Virus record (IMG/VR): IMGVR_UViG_3300028073_000014
Span: 1-64,000 of that record
From: a virus
Strand: one strand, 5' to 3'
Length of the DNA: 64,000 bases
Made by a program: the position numbers and the translations under genes. The notes beneath the pieces were generated by a model. That model was not told the origin of the DNA. It ran no database searches and worked only from the letters and a program-made list of their open reading frames with translations. Shown piece by piece: positions 20,945-30,300 of the stretch; position 1 is the first letter of the stretch, and each line of letters begins with the position of its first letter.

Positions 20945-21420
20945 GCTTTTTCGTTCGAAATCACCAGATAAACATCATTTTCATTAAAAATCTTTTTAAA
21001 TCCAATAGATTTTAAAAATCTGACGTAAACTTCAAATCTTTTTCTCTTCTTCAAGACATAAGCATAAATAACATCAAAAGGCATCTCCTTTAGTTTATTT
21101 GAGAACGCCTCGTACATTTCTTCTGTTTGAATAATTCTAGGATTTGAGAAAGCATAAAGGAAATCGGCGCTTTTAGTTGTTTTCGCGCTAAAGATGAAAG
21201 CTGCAAATATTTTATTATTTGAACGGAAAACAAACGAAAATCTAGTATTCGCCTGCAATACCCTGCTCATTTCTTGGATAAAGGCTGTGGGAGACGATAT
21301 TGGGTTAACTCCGAAAGAGGATTGGGCCTCAATGGCCATTTTTAATACCTCTGGAATGTCTGTCAGGTACATCCTACTGACCTCAAAAGAATCTATTTTT
21401 ATCTTGCTTTTAGGGTCCAT
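20941..21420 (-). CDS. GNAT-family acetyltransferase-like protein
   Basis: ATG at 21420 is chosen (MDPKSKIKIDSFEVSRM); an upstream frame crosses into the divergent tail operon. The ~160-residue protein has GNAT features: an N-terminal beta-helix (RMYLTDIPEVLKMAIEAQ), a central strand pair (FSFVFRSNNKIFAAFIFSA) and a C-terminal VYVRFLKSIGFKKI, the usual GNAT end. The acetyl-CoA-binding loop is not clear. Substrate unknown. It is divergent from the tail gene L with a 30-base gap. Confidence 0.62.
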   Translation of the reverse strand: MDPKSKIKIDSFEVSRMYLTDIPEVLKMAIEAQSSFGVNPISSPTAFIQEMSRVLQANTRFSFVFRSNNKIFAAFIFSAKTTKSADFLYAFSNPRIIQTEEMYEAFSNKLKEMPFDVIYAYVLKKRKRFEVYVRFLKSIGFKKIFNENDVYLVISNEKA

Positions 21421-21421
21421 C

Positions 21422-21450
21422 AGTGTAATATAATCTAAAGGTAAAAGGAA
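21422..21450 (+). promoter_or_regulatory. AGTGTAATATAAT motif and ribosome site of the tail-tip operon
   Basis: In the 30-base divergent gap the plus strand shows AGTGTAATATAAT, then AAAGGTAAAAGGAA before ATG at 21451. The motif core is shared with that before the plus-strand gene at 10094 and resembles AGTGTAAATA on the minus strand. A late promoter is likely, but unproven. Confidence 0.45.
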
Positions 21451-22947
21451 ATGTCTAGGGAATCTAGTCAAAAGGTAAATTCTGAACTATTTTCATTAGA
21501 GCCAACCGCTCTTCTGGAGTTTTTCGTTATTTATTATGATTACGTTAATACTCCTGATGATAAACTTTACATTCACGGCGGAACTAATGGAATAAATGGT
21601 TCGATATACTGGCAGGGCGTTGAGTATCTGCCATTTCCAATTCAGAGTTCTGGATTTGAAAGCAAAGGTGACGGCAGCTTACCAAGACCAAAGCTGGCGG
21701 TTTCCAATCAAGATTTCTTCGTATCTAATTTAATTAGACGTTACAATAACCTTGTTGGCGCTAAGGTGGTCAGAAAAAGAACATTTTTAAAGTTTCTTGA
21801 CAACGCTAACTTTGCCGAAGGTCGGAATCCCTACGGGTCAGCTGACGCTACGGCTGGGTTAGAAGATCAAGTGTTTTTTGTTCTCAGAAGGGCGAGCGAA
21901 AACAGGGCAGCGATTGAACTTGAATTAGCTTCGCCGCTGGAAATTGAAAACGTTACTTTTCCAAGAAGAACTGTAATGGCGCGCTACTGCTCTTTTCATT
22001 ATAGAGGTAATGGATGCAGATATATGGGTCCACCAGTTGCAGATGAAAACGATCTGAGACTAAGCCTCCCAACAGATTTAAATCAAGGATCTTTGATTAG
22101 AAGGAGGTACAATGGTACAACAATGCCTACAAGCAACGCTTCTTTTACTAGCGCCATAGCTGCCGCCTCTTATTTAGCAAGTTCAGAAACATTAGTCTCT
22201 GCGACTACTCCAGAGGTGGCAGATAATTATTATTACGAGTTTCTAGGATACTTTAAAGTTGATTATGGGCAGGGCGGGACTTATTCTTTTCAAGTTCAAG
22301 TGAATGATTGTGTAGAGTTATTTATCAATAATACGCTCATTTGTTCTCGTTATTCTTCTAACGGGTCAACTGTAAATGTCTCTGGCAGCATAACATTACC
22401 AGAAGGGTATCATAGACTTGTGATAAGATTTTTTGAAGCTAATGGATTGGGAGGAGACCAATACTTAACCTTAACTTACAAAGTTCCAAATTCATCATCC
22501 TTCATTTCTCTCCCATCAACTAGGTTTTATTATGATCCAACCGAGTATGGATCTTTGACATCTAGCCAAAGATTTTATACTACGCTTTCGATTAGCAAAT
22601 CGATTTCTTTGGATAAGGATAGTGTGATGGGAGAAACCTTTGCAGGCCGCTGGCAAAACAACACGAACTATCGAGTTGGCGATTATGTTTACATTGAAAA
22701 TCACAATGTCAAGGTCACTAAGCGCGATGTTAATTCCATTCCAAATTGGGAGCCGCTGCAAAGATTTTATTTTTGTTTAAAAAACCACACGGCAACTCCT
22801 GCCAAAAGCCCATTATTTAATAAAGAATACTGGGTTGCTGATCAGTGCTCAAGAACGATAGAGGGCTGCAAAATGAGATTTGGAAACAAGTCTTACTTGC
22901 CGTTTGGCGGATTCCCCGGAACAGAGGAGTATTCAATTTCGTCGTAA
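21451..22947 (+). CDS. Tail tip protein L-like, with PA14-like insertion
   Basis: The N-terminal ~200 residues and the C-terminal ~40 match the lambda minor tail protein L family. Four Cys, at 180, 189, 466 and 473 (YCSFHYRGNGC and DQCSRTIEGC), correspond to the set that holds a 4Fe-4S cluster in lambda gpL. About 270 residues are inserted between the two Cys pairs: a PA14-like carbohydrate-binding domain (~215-345) and a carbohydrate-binding-like W...YxxGDxV segment (~400-460). The end LPFGGFPGTEEY is typical of L. It starts the plus-strand tail operon and has the usual gene order with K, I and J downstream. Confidence 0.85.
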   Translation: MSRESSQKVNSELFSLEPTALLEFFVIYYDYVNTPDDKLYIHGGTNGINGSIYWQGVEYLPFPIQSSGFESKGDGSLPRPKLAVSNQDFFVSNLIRRYNNLVGAKVVRKRTFLKFLDNANFAEGRNPYGSADATAGLEDQVFFVLRRASENRAAIELELASPLEIENVTFPRRTVMARYCSFHYRGNGCRYMGPPVADENDLRLSLPTDLNQGSLIRRRYNGTTMPTSNASFTSAIAAASYLASSETLVSATTPEVADNYYYEFLGYFKVDYGQGGTYSFQVQVNDCVELFINNTLICSRYSSNGSTVNVSGSITLPEGYHRLVIRFFEANGLGGDQYLTLTYKVPNSSSFISLPSTRFYYDPTEYGSLTSSQRFYTTLSISKSISLDKDSVMGETFAGRWQNNTNYRVGDYVYIENHNVKVTKRDVNSIPNWEPLQRFYFCLKNHTATPAKSPLFNKEYWVADQCSRTIEGCKMRFGNKSYLPFGGFPGTEEYSISS

Positions 22948-22948
22948 T

Positions 22949-23311
22949 ATGAAATCCATCATTGAGCACGCTAACACATCCGACGCCGAAGTCTGCGGCT
23001 TTGTTTTGGTTGAAGACGGTCAATTGGTAAGTGAGCCAGCCAAGAATGTGGCAGTTTATCAAAATGATATATTTGAAATTCACCCGCTCGAAATTTTAAA
23101 GAAGATTAAAACAGGCAAATTGGCGGCAATTTATCATACTCATCCAGATTCTGGCGAGCTTGAGTCAAAGTTTGACCAATTTAATTGTGAGAATTCGTGC
23201 ATTCCTTTTGTGATCTATAGTAAAAAGTCCGAAAAGTTTAATCTTATTTTGCCAAAATCAATTCACGTTAACAAGGATTTTGTGCAAATTTTAAAGAAAC
23301 AATATGACTAA
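22949..23311 (+). CDS. Tail protein K-like, JAB/MPN peptidase domain only
   Basis: ATG at 22949 follows the L stop by one base. The ~120-residue protein has the JAMM metal site: Glu near residue 14 (DAEVCGF) and HTHPDSGELESKFDQ (~68-82; His-x-His, Ser, Asp). In lambda, K has this domain plus a C-terminal NlpC/P60 domain; here the NlpC/P60 part is missing. The JAMM residues look intact, so isopeptidase or protease activity is possible during tip maturation or infection. It overlaps gene I by eight bases. Confidence 0.82.
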   Translation: MKSIIEHANTSDAEVCGFVLVEDGQLVSEPAKNVAVYQNDIFEIHPLEILKKIKTGKLAAIYHTHPDSGELESKFDQFNCENSCIPFVIYSKKSEKFNLILPKSIHVNKDFVQILKKQYD

Positions 23312-25892
23312 AGTTTTTCTTTACGGTGAACTGCGAAACAAGTTTGGGCACGAATTCAATTTTCACATTGAGTCTCCAAAGGAGGCTTTTCTTGCAATCA
23401 AGGCAAACAAAAGAAACTTTGACTTAGAAATTAAAAGGCTTGCTGCAAAGGGAGTTCATTATCGTGTCGTTGTTGACGAAGAAGTCATAAAAACTAAAGA
23501 GGAGCTTGAGATTAAAAAAGCTCCAAAGGAAGTTCACATTGTGCCGATTGTATGGGGAGCAGGAAAAAATGGGGTTTTAATTGCTGTCGGAGTTTTGGCA
23601 ATAGTTCTTACTGCTGGTGCAGCAGGAGCTTTTGGCGCGGCTTGGTTTGGAACGGCGGGCGCATTAACAACAACTGGTGCGGCTGTTTCTGCTGGGGGCT
23701 CGCTTTCGCTTCTTGGTTCAACTTTGATAGGTCTTGGTGCCAGCCTAGTCTTGCAAGGTGTGATGGGTCTTTTGTTCCCACCGCCAAAACCAGACTTCAA
23801 CCAAGAAGTTCAAGCTGGCGGAAAATCTTATCTTTTTGGTAATAAACCCAATAATGCATCTCAGGGACAAGCTATACCAGTTGGCTACGGTAGATTAAAA
23901 ATTGGCGGCTCTCAGATCAGCGCTGGCGCCACTCACCATTCTTTGAATATGGACATCAAGCAGTTGATGGCTCCAGTAGATAAGCCGGTTGATGACTATA
24001 CCAGCCTTGAATTTGTAAATGAAGCGCCAGATTCCACAGATGGAGTAATTCAAGATTCATTCTCCACAAATCAAGCTGTGGATATGAATGATACTGTCTC
24101 ATTTGCCTCTGCGACAATTGTAAACTCGTACATTGATATTTTATCCAAGAACGCTTACAAGGTCACTTCAAGTCCTGTAGAAGTCGTCGTCAAAAGAAAC
24201 GGAGAGATTGTCTCAAATATTGATCTAGACACATATGATGAAGATATCGAATACGAGTGGTCTTTACTGAATCAGGATTCAACCAAGAATCAAATTTATA
24301 TTGAGTATCCATACTCGTTCCAGAGCGGACTTGTTTACCGATCCTATCATCCAGCGGATTACAAGCTTCTGTCAGAATACAGAAATACAACAAGTTCAGA
24401 TCCGAATTATTTTGCAGAATATGTGTCTGGAGATTTGGTCAAGTATGGCCCAACTCAATTTGCAAAATTATCAATTTCTGATTGGGATTCTACTTATTTG
24501 TATAATAGTGGAGAGCTTGTAAACTTCCCAACAGGGAGTGAAAAGAGTACTTATTTTCAAGCTGTCAGTGGATTTAGCGGAACCGGAGGTATCCCAACTG
24601 GCGCAGGAAACACTGTAAGAACAACTCACTGGAGAAAAATTTTAGAGCCAAGTCAAGAAAGAATTTATAAAGCCCTATCAACATTTTCTGGTCATCTACC
24701 ATCTACAGGAACAAATACTGGCAATGCTCCATTCTGGACTGGCCTTTCCTCACCAACTGGCAAGGTAGAGTTTGACCAGCTTATCAGCGGGATGCCCGCC
24801 TTCAAATACGAAGGCGTGTATGAGGGAATCGTTGAGGCCACAAATGAGCAAAGTGTTCGCGGCAACACGACCAGCGTTGATAATTATGCTATGGAAATGA
24901 TGGGTTACTTGTATATCCCATTGGTGAGCAACTTGAAGAGGCAGGTTCCAGATACCACTGCTGGAGTAATGTATGAAATTATTAAAGTTGGCGACACAGG
25001 GCAGTGGGCGGCGATTGGTTTAACTGGCGCGGGCGGGGCCGCTATTCCTCCAAAGCTTGGGCTCACGTTTGTTAAAAATTCTTATCAAAGCACTGGTGAT
25101 GGTCTTTGTTATCCAGTTGTTAAATACAATTTCAAGATAGACTCTGATGATGCGGCTGATCTGTACATTGATGGTCAAGCTGCTAGCGTTTGGTATAGCG
25201 GTCACGGTTTCGCAAGTCCAACTGACAGCGCTTCGATTGCAGCAATGCCGTCCAGCAGCGGAGAAATCTTGCTAACTGCCGGATATCATCATTTATACGC
25301 AAGATTCCAAGATGGTCTGGGCTCAGAAGGTATTAGTTTTTATTACCAGTATGATACTAATTGGGATGGGGGCTATTCTGATTTTAAAGTTATTCCAGCA
25401 GATAAATTAAAATATAGACAAATTTCCGATATTAATCTACCTGAAAGTGGCAAATTTATGCCAAGATCTTGGGGAGTTCCGCTAGATCAGATGGTAAGCG
25501 GAAGACAGTATAAAATTCTTAATCTCGGCAACACTACTAATTGGGGAAGCATTGGAGCAAGCTCACCAAGAATTGGAACAGTCTTTACAAAAACAAATGG
25601 TACGGCAGCTAACGGAACTGGTCTTGTGTTCGAAGATGTATACAACTATGCCGAGTCAAGATCATCAGAGGGCAACAGAGTCGTACAGTTTTCGGCTAAA
25701 AGACCTTCAAAGAACGGAGAGATCGATAACGGCTATTCATATTATGAATCAAAGTTTAATTGCAAAGTAAGTTTGGATGGCGTAACACTGACTACTTCGC
25801 CAGTTAGAGTAAAAGTTAGATTCTTGGATTCAAAACTTTCGCTTAAAGGGGTAAAAGAAACATCTATTCCTGTAAATAACTATAGTGCATAA
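23304..25892 (+). CDS. Tail assembly protein I-like, with PA14-like extension
   Basis: The first ~85 residues form a ubiquitin-like domain (MTKVFLYGELRNKFG...VHIVPIV), followed by a long Gly/Ala-rich hydrophobic stretch (~95-155) as in lambda gpI. The remaining ~650 residues are an extension absent from lambda: repeats of a YxI-GxTxW-xIG module (at ~556 and ~735), a PA14-like domain (~595-695) and a W...Y-SGELV carbohydrate-binding-like stretch near 395. It is about four times longer than lambda gpI. It probably adds host-surface binding to the tip. The stop overlaps the next ATG (TAATG). Confidence 0.78.
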   Translation: MTKVFLYGELRNKFGHEFNFHIESPKEAFLAIKANKRNFDLEIKRLAAKGVHYRVVVDEEVIKTKEELEIKKAPKEVHIVPIVWGAGKNGVLIAVGVLAIVLTAGAAGAFGAAWFGTAGALTTTGAAVSAGGSLSLLGSTLIGLGASLVLQGVMGLLFPPPKPDFNQEVQAGGKSYLFGNKPNNASQGQAIPVGYGRLKIGGSQISAGATHHSLNMDIKQLMAPVDKPVDDYTSLEFVNEAPDSTDGVIQDSFSTNQAVDMNDTVSFASATIVNSYIDILSKNAYKVTSSPVEVVVKRNGEIVSNIDLDTYDEDIEYEWSLLNQDSTKNQIYIEYPYSFQSGLVYRSYHPADYKLLSEYRNTTSSDPNYFAEYVSGDLVKYGPTQFAKLSISDWDSTYLYNSGELVNFPTGSEKSTYFQAVSGFSGTGGIPTGAGNTVRTTHWRKILEPSQERIYKALSTFSGHLPSTGTNTGNAPFWTGLSSPTGKVEFDQLISGMPAFKYEGVYEGIVEATNEQSVRGNTTSVDNYAMEMMGYLYIPLVSNLKRQVPDTTAGVMYEIIKVGDTGQWAAIGLTGAGGAAIPPKLGLTFVKNSYQSTGDGLCYPVVKYNFKIDSDDAADLYIDGQAASVWYSGHGFASPTDSASIAAMPSSSGEILLTAGYHHLYARFQDGLGSEGISFYYQYDTNWDGGYSDFKVIPADKLKYRQISDINLPESGKFMPRSWGVPLDQMVSGRQYKILNLGNTTNWGSIGASSPRIGTVFTKTNGTAANGTGLVFEDVYNYAESRSSEGNRVVQFSAKRPSKNGEIDNGYSYYESKFNCKVSLDGVTLTTSPVRVKVRFLDSKLSLKGVKETSIPVNNYSA

Positions 25893-26809
25893 TGAAAATA
25901 TTAAATAAATATAGGTTCATTAAGGGCGCCAAAGGAGACAAGGCACCAGTGCCAAGACTGGTTCCACCTGATCGTAACCAAAACTTAATGAAGTCTATGT
26001 CTATTTCTCATAGCGTAGACGCTCTTTGCGAAGGTCCGATTTATGGACTTGTGGATCAATTTGGTAGAAAAGTTTATGGCTTAGATATGCTGAAAGGTAT
26101 TTATTTAAATAAGCTTCCCGCTATGAACTCCGCTGGAGAATATAATTTCAGAAACATTTTGATGGAAATCAATCTTGGCACAGAAAATCAAAAGCCTTTA
26201 GCTAATTTTAATAAGGTCTATATTTATAAGCCCGCTAATTTTAAATTACTTGGTAAAATAAACCCAAATGAAGAAGATGTTAGACCTGTCGGCAGAAACT
26301 ATACCGGACCAGAGTTACCAAAAGAAAATTTTACCAGCTGGGCAAAGGGTCAGAATGGCTGGCCTGACTTACCGCAAGATCCATTTATTTATGTTCATCA
26401 TATCAGAAACAAGGATGTCAAAAAAATACAAATTGCTTTTATAATTGAACAGTTGTCAGACACGGTCTCTGAGGGCAAAGCACCAGGAGAAGCTGGTAAG
26501 ATGGGAATGAATAAGAGAAGCTCAGTAGAGCTTATGGTAAGATATGGGCTAGAAGGATCAAAGGTATTTACGCCCAAAAGAGTCGTTATTGATGGCTTAG
26601 TTCTTAGCCCGTGCGCTTATATGGTGGGAGAAGAAGCGTCCACTCTTGATGGCGCTGCTGGTCCTTACGCCAACCCAAGCACTTTTGGAGGCTCAGTATT
26701 TAATACTGCTGGCATACCTAGCATTAACACATCTAAAGATTCTAGAATTCTCAACGCTGTCTCCAGTGAGGAAGCTCTCAGGAGAATGGTCTATCAGGAG
26801 CCTCTATAA
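25892..26809 (+). CDS. Tail tip protein J, N-terminal domain as separate gene
   Basis: The 305-residue protein corresponds to the N-terminal domain of lambda gpJ: a GAKGD start, then SVDALCEGPIYGLVDQ (~47-62) and IYLNKLP, followed by the FRNILMEINLGTENQKPL block. In lambda this domain is fused to the rest of J; here it ends with a stop at 26809, with the next two genes continuing the J order. It should sit in the hub ring of the tail tip. Confidence 0.75.
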   Translation: MKILNKYRFIKGAKGDKAPVPRLVPPDRNQNLMKSMSISHSVDALCEGPIYGLVDQFGRKVYGLDMLKGIYLNKLPAMNSAGEYNFRNILMEINLGTENQKPLANFNKVYIYKPANFKLLGKINPNEEDVRPVGRNYTGPELPKENFTSWAKGQNGWPDLPQDPFIYVHHIRNKDVKKIQIAFIIEQLSDTVSEGKAPGEAGKMGMNKRSSVELMVRYGLEGSKVFTPKRVVIDGLVLSPCAYMVGEEASTLDGAAGPYANPSTFGGSVFNTAGIPSINTSKDSRILNAVSSEEALRRMVYQEPL

Positions 26810-27360
26810 TGCCACTACCAAAAACAAGAGAAGAAGATTTAGCTTCAAAACTAAACCCAAGAAATTACTCAAATATTCTTCCTATCATATACCAATTAAA
26901 AAGAAGACAAGATGACGAATATGTTCCAACCGCTTTTGATAGAATAGTTTACGCATCTTTGGCTGTGGGAGAAAATTCAGCTTCTGCTGTTTTTGATACT
27001 CTATCAGGCTCTAGCTTCTCTAGGGGATCGACAATAACATTATCAGGAACTGCAACATATAAATTAATGAATGGCGCGACTCTTTTAGAGTTGAAGCCAG
27101 CTATCAAAGTTACTGCTCAAATTGATATCGGTCGCAGTGGCCCGCCCGATAGCTTGCCAGCTTATCAAGTAGAATGTAAAGCTACAGAAATAAATAGTAG
27201 CGGAGTATTTAGCTTTGTTATACCAGCAGAAATAACTCAAAAACTTGGATTGGGAATCCATTACGTTCACATAGACGCTCATTCTCCAAATAATCCTCCT
27301 GTTAGACTAACAGCTTCTGGAACTACCGATAATAGAAGAAGCTTTACAATTACAGCTTAA
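26809..27360 (+). CDS. Tail tip protein, middle segment in J locus
   Basis: The 183-residue protein overlaps the stop of the J N-terminal gene by one base and ends 16 bases before the large J gene. It has an extended N-terminus and a beta-sandwich-like remainder (ITLSGTATYKLMNGATLLEL at ~81-100). No family is certain. Position makes it an additional hub component or an inserted domain of J. Confidence 0.6.
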   Translation: MPLPKTREEDLASKLNPRNYSNILPIIYQLKRRQDDEYVPTAFDRIVYASLAVGENSASAVFDTLSGSSFSRGSTITLSGTATYKLMNGATLLELKPAIKVTAQIDIGRSGPPDSLPAYQVECKATEINSSGVFSFVIPAEITQKLGLGIHYVHIDAHSPNNPPVRLTASGTTDNRRSFTITA

Positions 27361-27376
27361 ATTTTAATATAATAAA
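27361..27376 (+). promoter_or_regulatory. A+T-rich leader of the large J gene
   Basis: The 16 bases TTTTAATATAATAAA precede ATG at 27377 and contain no Shine-Dalgarno-like purines. The TAATATAATA core resembles the motif at 21422, but without the AGTG part. It may be a weak promoter or a leader. Confidence 0.25.
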
Positions 27377-30300
27377 ATGGACGATCAAGGCACTAATGGA
27401 GATGATGGCCAATCGCTAAATGGCACGCTTGAAAATAATCTTGTTTATCTGTCAGAAATGGCAAATAACAAGGCTGAGATAATTTTGCCGCCATCCATTG
27501 ACGGGAAAGACAGGTATGTAACAATTGAAAAAATAAGTTCTGAAACAGTAAGTCCTCTGGTCAAAAAGGATATCAGTGTCGATGGAATTTACGAAGTAAT
27601 TGATCGCAATTTTTCTTACCCACTTACAGCGCACGTTGGTCTAAAGTTTGATTCAAGAACATTCTCTAGCATTCCAAATAGAGAGTACGATGTGAAAATG
27701 AAGAAGGTTAAAGTGCCTTCTAACTACTTTCCTCTTGGTGGTAATGGATTAGACCGCAGATATGTCTATTCAAATCCAAATTACCCTGCGAACCCAACTA
27801 CTCTTGATGTCATCTTTATGGTTGACCAGAATATGGGCGCTGGGACAAGAAGCTTACTCAGAAGAAATTTAGCGCAGTTTTTAAGCAAATTAATTTCTGG
27901 CTACACTAACGTAAGGGCTTCTATCTGGCAAACGAAAAATGGCGTTAACACTGTAATTAATGAGTCAACCGGCGATGTTATCAACGGCTTTACATATTAT
28001 CAGACTGATTTGTTTTTTGAATTAGAGGTTCCAGATTCGGCTGGCAATAATCAAACTAATCTTTACAAGCGACTGTTCGATGCGCTGGCAGACAATTTAC
28101 AAAATAGCCCAATCACAGACCCAGCAGAAACAACGATTGCCAATTTCTTTTTAAGAAAAAGCCAGTTCAGTATCACTGATCAAGTTGGTAAAAGCTCAGA
28201 AGACTCTGTATTAGAGTCTGTTTGGTCCAATACAGTTAGAAAAGTGATTTATTTCTCAGGTTCTACTCCTGAAATAATGTCGCCTTCCACTTACCAAATC
28301 TTGCTTAATCACGCTAGAGAAAATTGCATACAGCTATATTATTTTTATGTAGATGCACAATTTTCTGGAACAAGAACACTTAGAGAGCTTGGTAATGATA
28401 GTGGTGGTGGCGCTTTTAATATGCAGCACGACTCTGATAGTAAGCTGCAACAGTTCTGTGATAACAACTTTTACGACAGCAATAAGGTCTATTATGGAGA
28501 CTGGGATGGCACTTTTAAAATCGCGTGGACTGATAATCCTGCTTGGGTGCTGTATGATATTATTACTGATCCTAATTACGGCTTAGGCAACTTCATCGAT
28601 TCAAGCTCGGTAGACAAGTGGACGCTGTACGACATTGCAAGATACTGCGACGCTGTTGATGATGATGGTAAATTCAGAGGTGTCCCAGATGGCAAGGGTG
28701 GTCTAGAACCAAGATACACTTGTAATATAATCTTTTTTAATAAGGACGAAGCTTACAAAGTTATTCAGGATATTGCGGCAATTTTCAAGGGAATCGTCTA
28801 TTGGAATACTGAAGGATTCTCTTTCTTTGCTGACCGTCCCAAAGAGCCAGTGCTTTATTTTGGCAATGCCAATGTAAAAGATGGCCTGTTTAATTATACA
28901 GAAACTGTCAGAAATAAAAGATACACCAGTGTAGAGATTGTATATAATGATAAATATGATAACTTCAAAACTAAAATGGAGTTGGTTGAAGATATCGAAG
29001 GAATTAGAAAGTATGGAATTAACCCGTTTAAAGTAAATGCGGCAGGCTGCACTTCAAGATCTGAAGCAAGAAGAATTGGCCGCTATATTCTTTGCAGTTC
29101 AATGTTTGAGGCCGATACTGTTTCTTTTATCGGTGGGTTGGAGGCTGTTTACTTACAGCCTGGTGACATCTTTGCAGTCAGCGATGAAGTTAGAAATGTT
29201 GGCAGAACATTCGGCAGAATCCTAGATGTCGATGCTTCAGCGAATACAATTAAAATTGATGGCGAATTTCAAACTGGGCTGGCATCAGGTATTTATATTC
29301 ACGTTCCATCAGGCAACTATGCGGTTTCTGATTTAAACTATATGACTGGCAGTGATGGCGGATTTACTGGAACGCTTGAGCAAATCCGCGCTAGAAGGCA
29401 GAAGCAAATAAGAAAGTTTAACATCCATACTGTTCAAGATGATTCTTATGGCGCGACAATCACTGTCACGGGAGATTTTCTCTTAAAGTCGGCAAAAACT
29501 GAAGTTTATCCAATAGAGGGTAGAATTTCTGGCGGTGGGGTAATTACTGGAGAGACCGTTCTCACTGGTGTTGTTTACGCATTGCCAGATCATACTGTAT
29601 TAAACGGCAATCCAAAATGGGATACTGTGACTTATGCAGATGTGACAGGGGTATTCTCTCAAAACAATATAGACATTACAATTTCTGGATCTGGTGGCAC
29701 TGGTCAGTTAGTTTCTGGGCTAGCTGCTGTTCCAAACTGGACTGGTGAAATTAATTTTAATGCTTCGACTAGCAGTACTTTGTCAATCAACGGAGTCGTA
29801 ACTGGCACCTCAAGCTCCAATGAAATCAGAATGTTCAGAATTTCCGCAGCGGGTGCAGTTGAAGCATCTGGGGCTATTAGTGACTTAAATGATTTTTGGA
29901 CAAATTCTGTCTATACCGCCGCAGATGCCGATGAAGTTGTTCTGGTTTATACCAGAGGTAATCAATTAAGCAATACTTTTAGTCCAAGCGTTACTTGGGC
30001 TACCGGCGCAGCTGCGACAGAAGTATTTAGAATAGGCGACGATATTGCATCTAGCTCATCTACCTTTGGTTACGCTGGAGTATTTGTTAAAAATGGATAC
30101 AGAATTCTTGAGAGAGCTTCGAAGGGTAATTCTGAAACTGGTAAGATAAAATTTACTTACAGAGATTTGTTGGCATTTTCAAGACTCCGTCCGTTTTATA
30201 CTATTGTTCAGGCTGACGTAGGAAATAGGCAAGAGTCTGTGTTTCCCGAATGGGAGGCGGGCAGAGCATACTCGGTCGGCAATAAAGTAAAGGTGACAAA

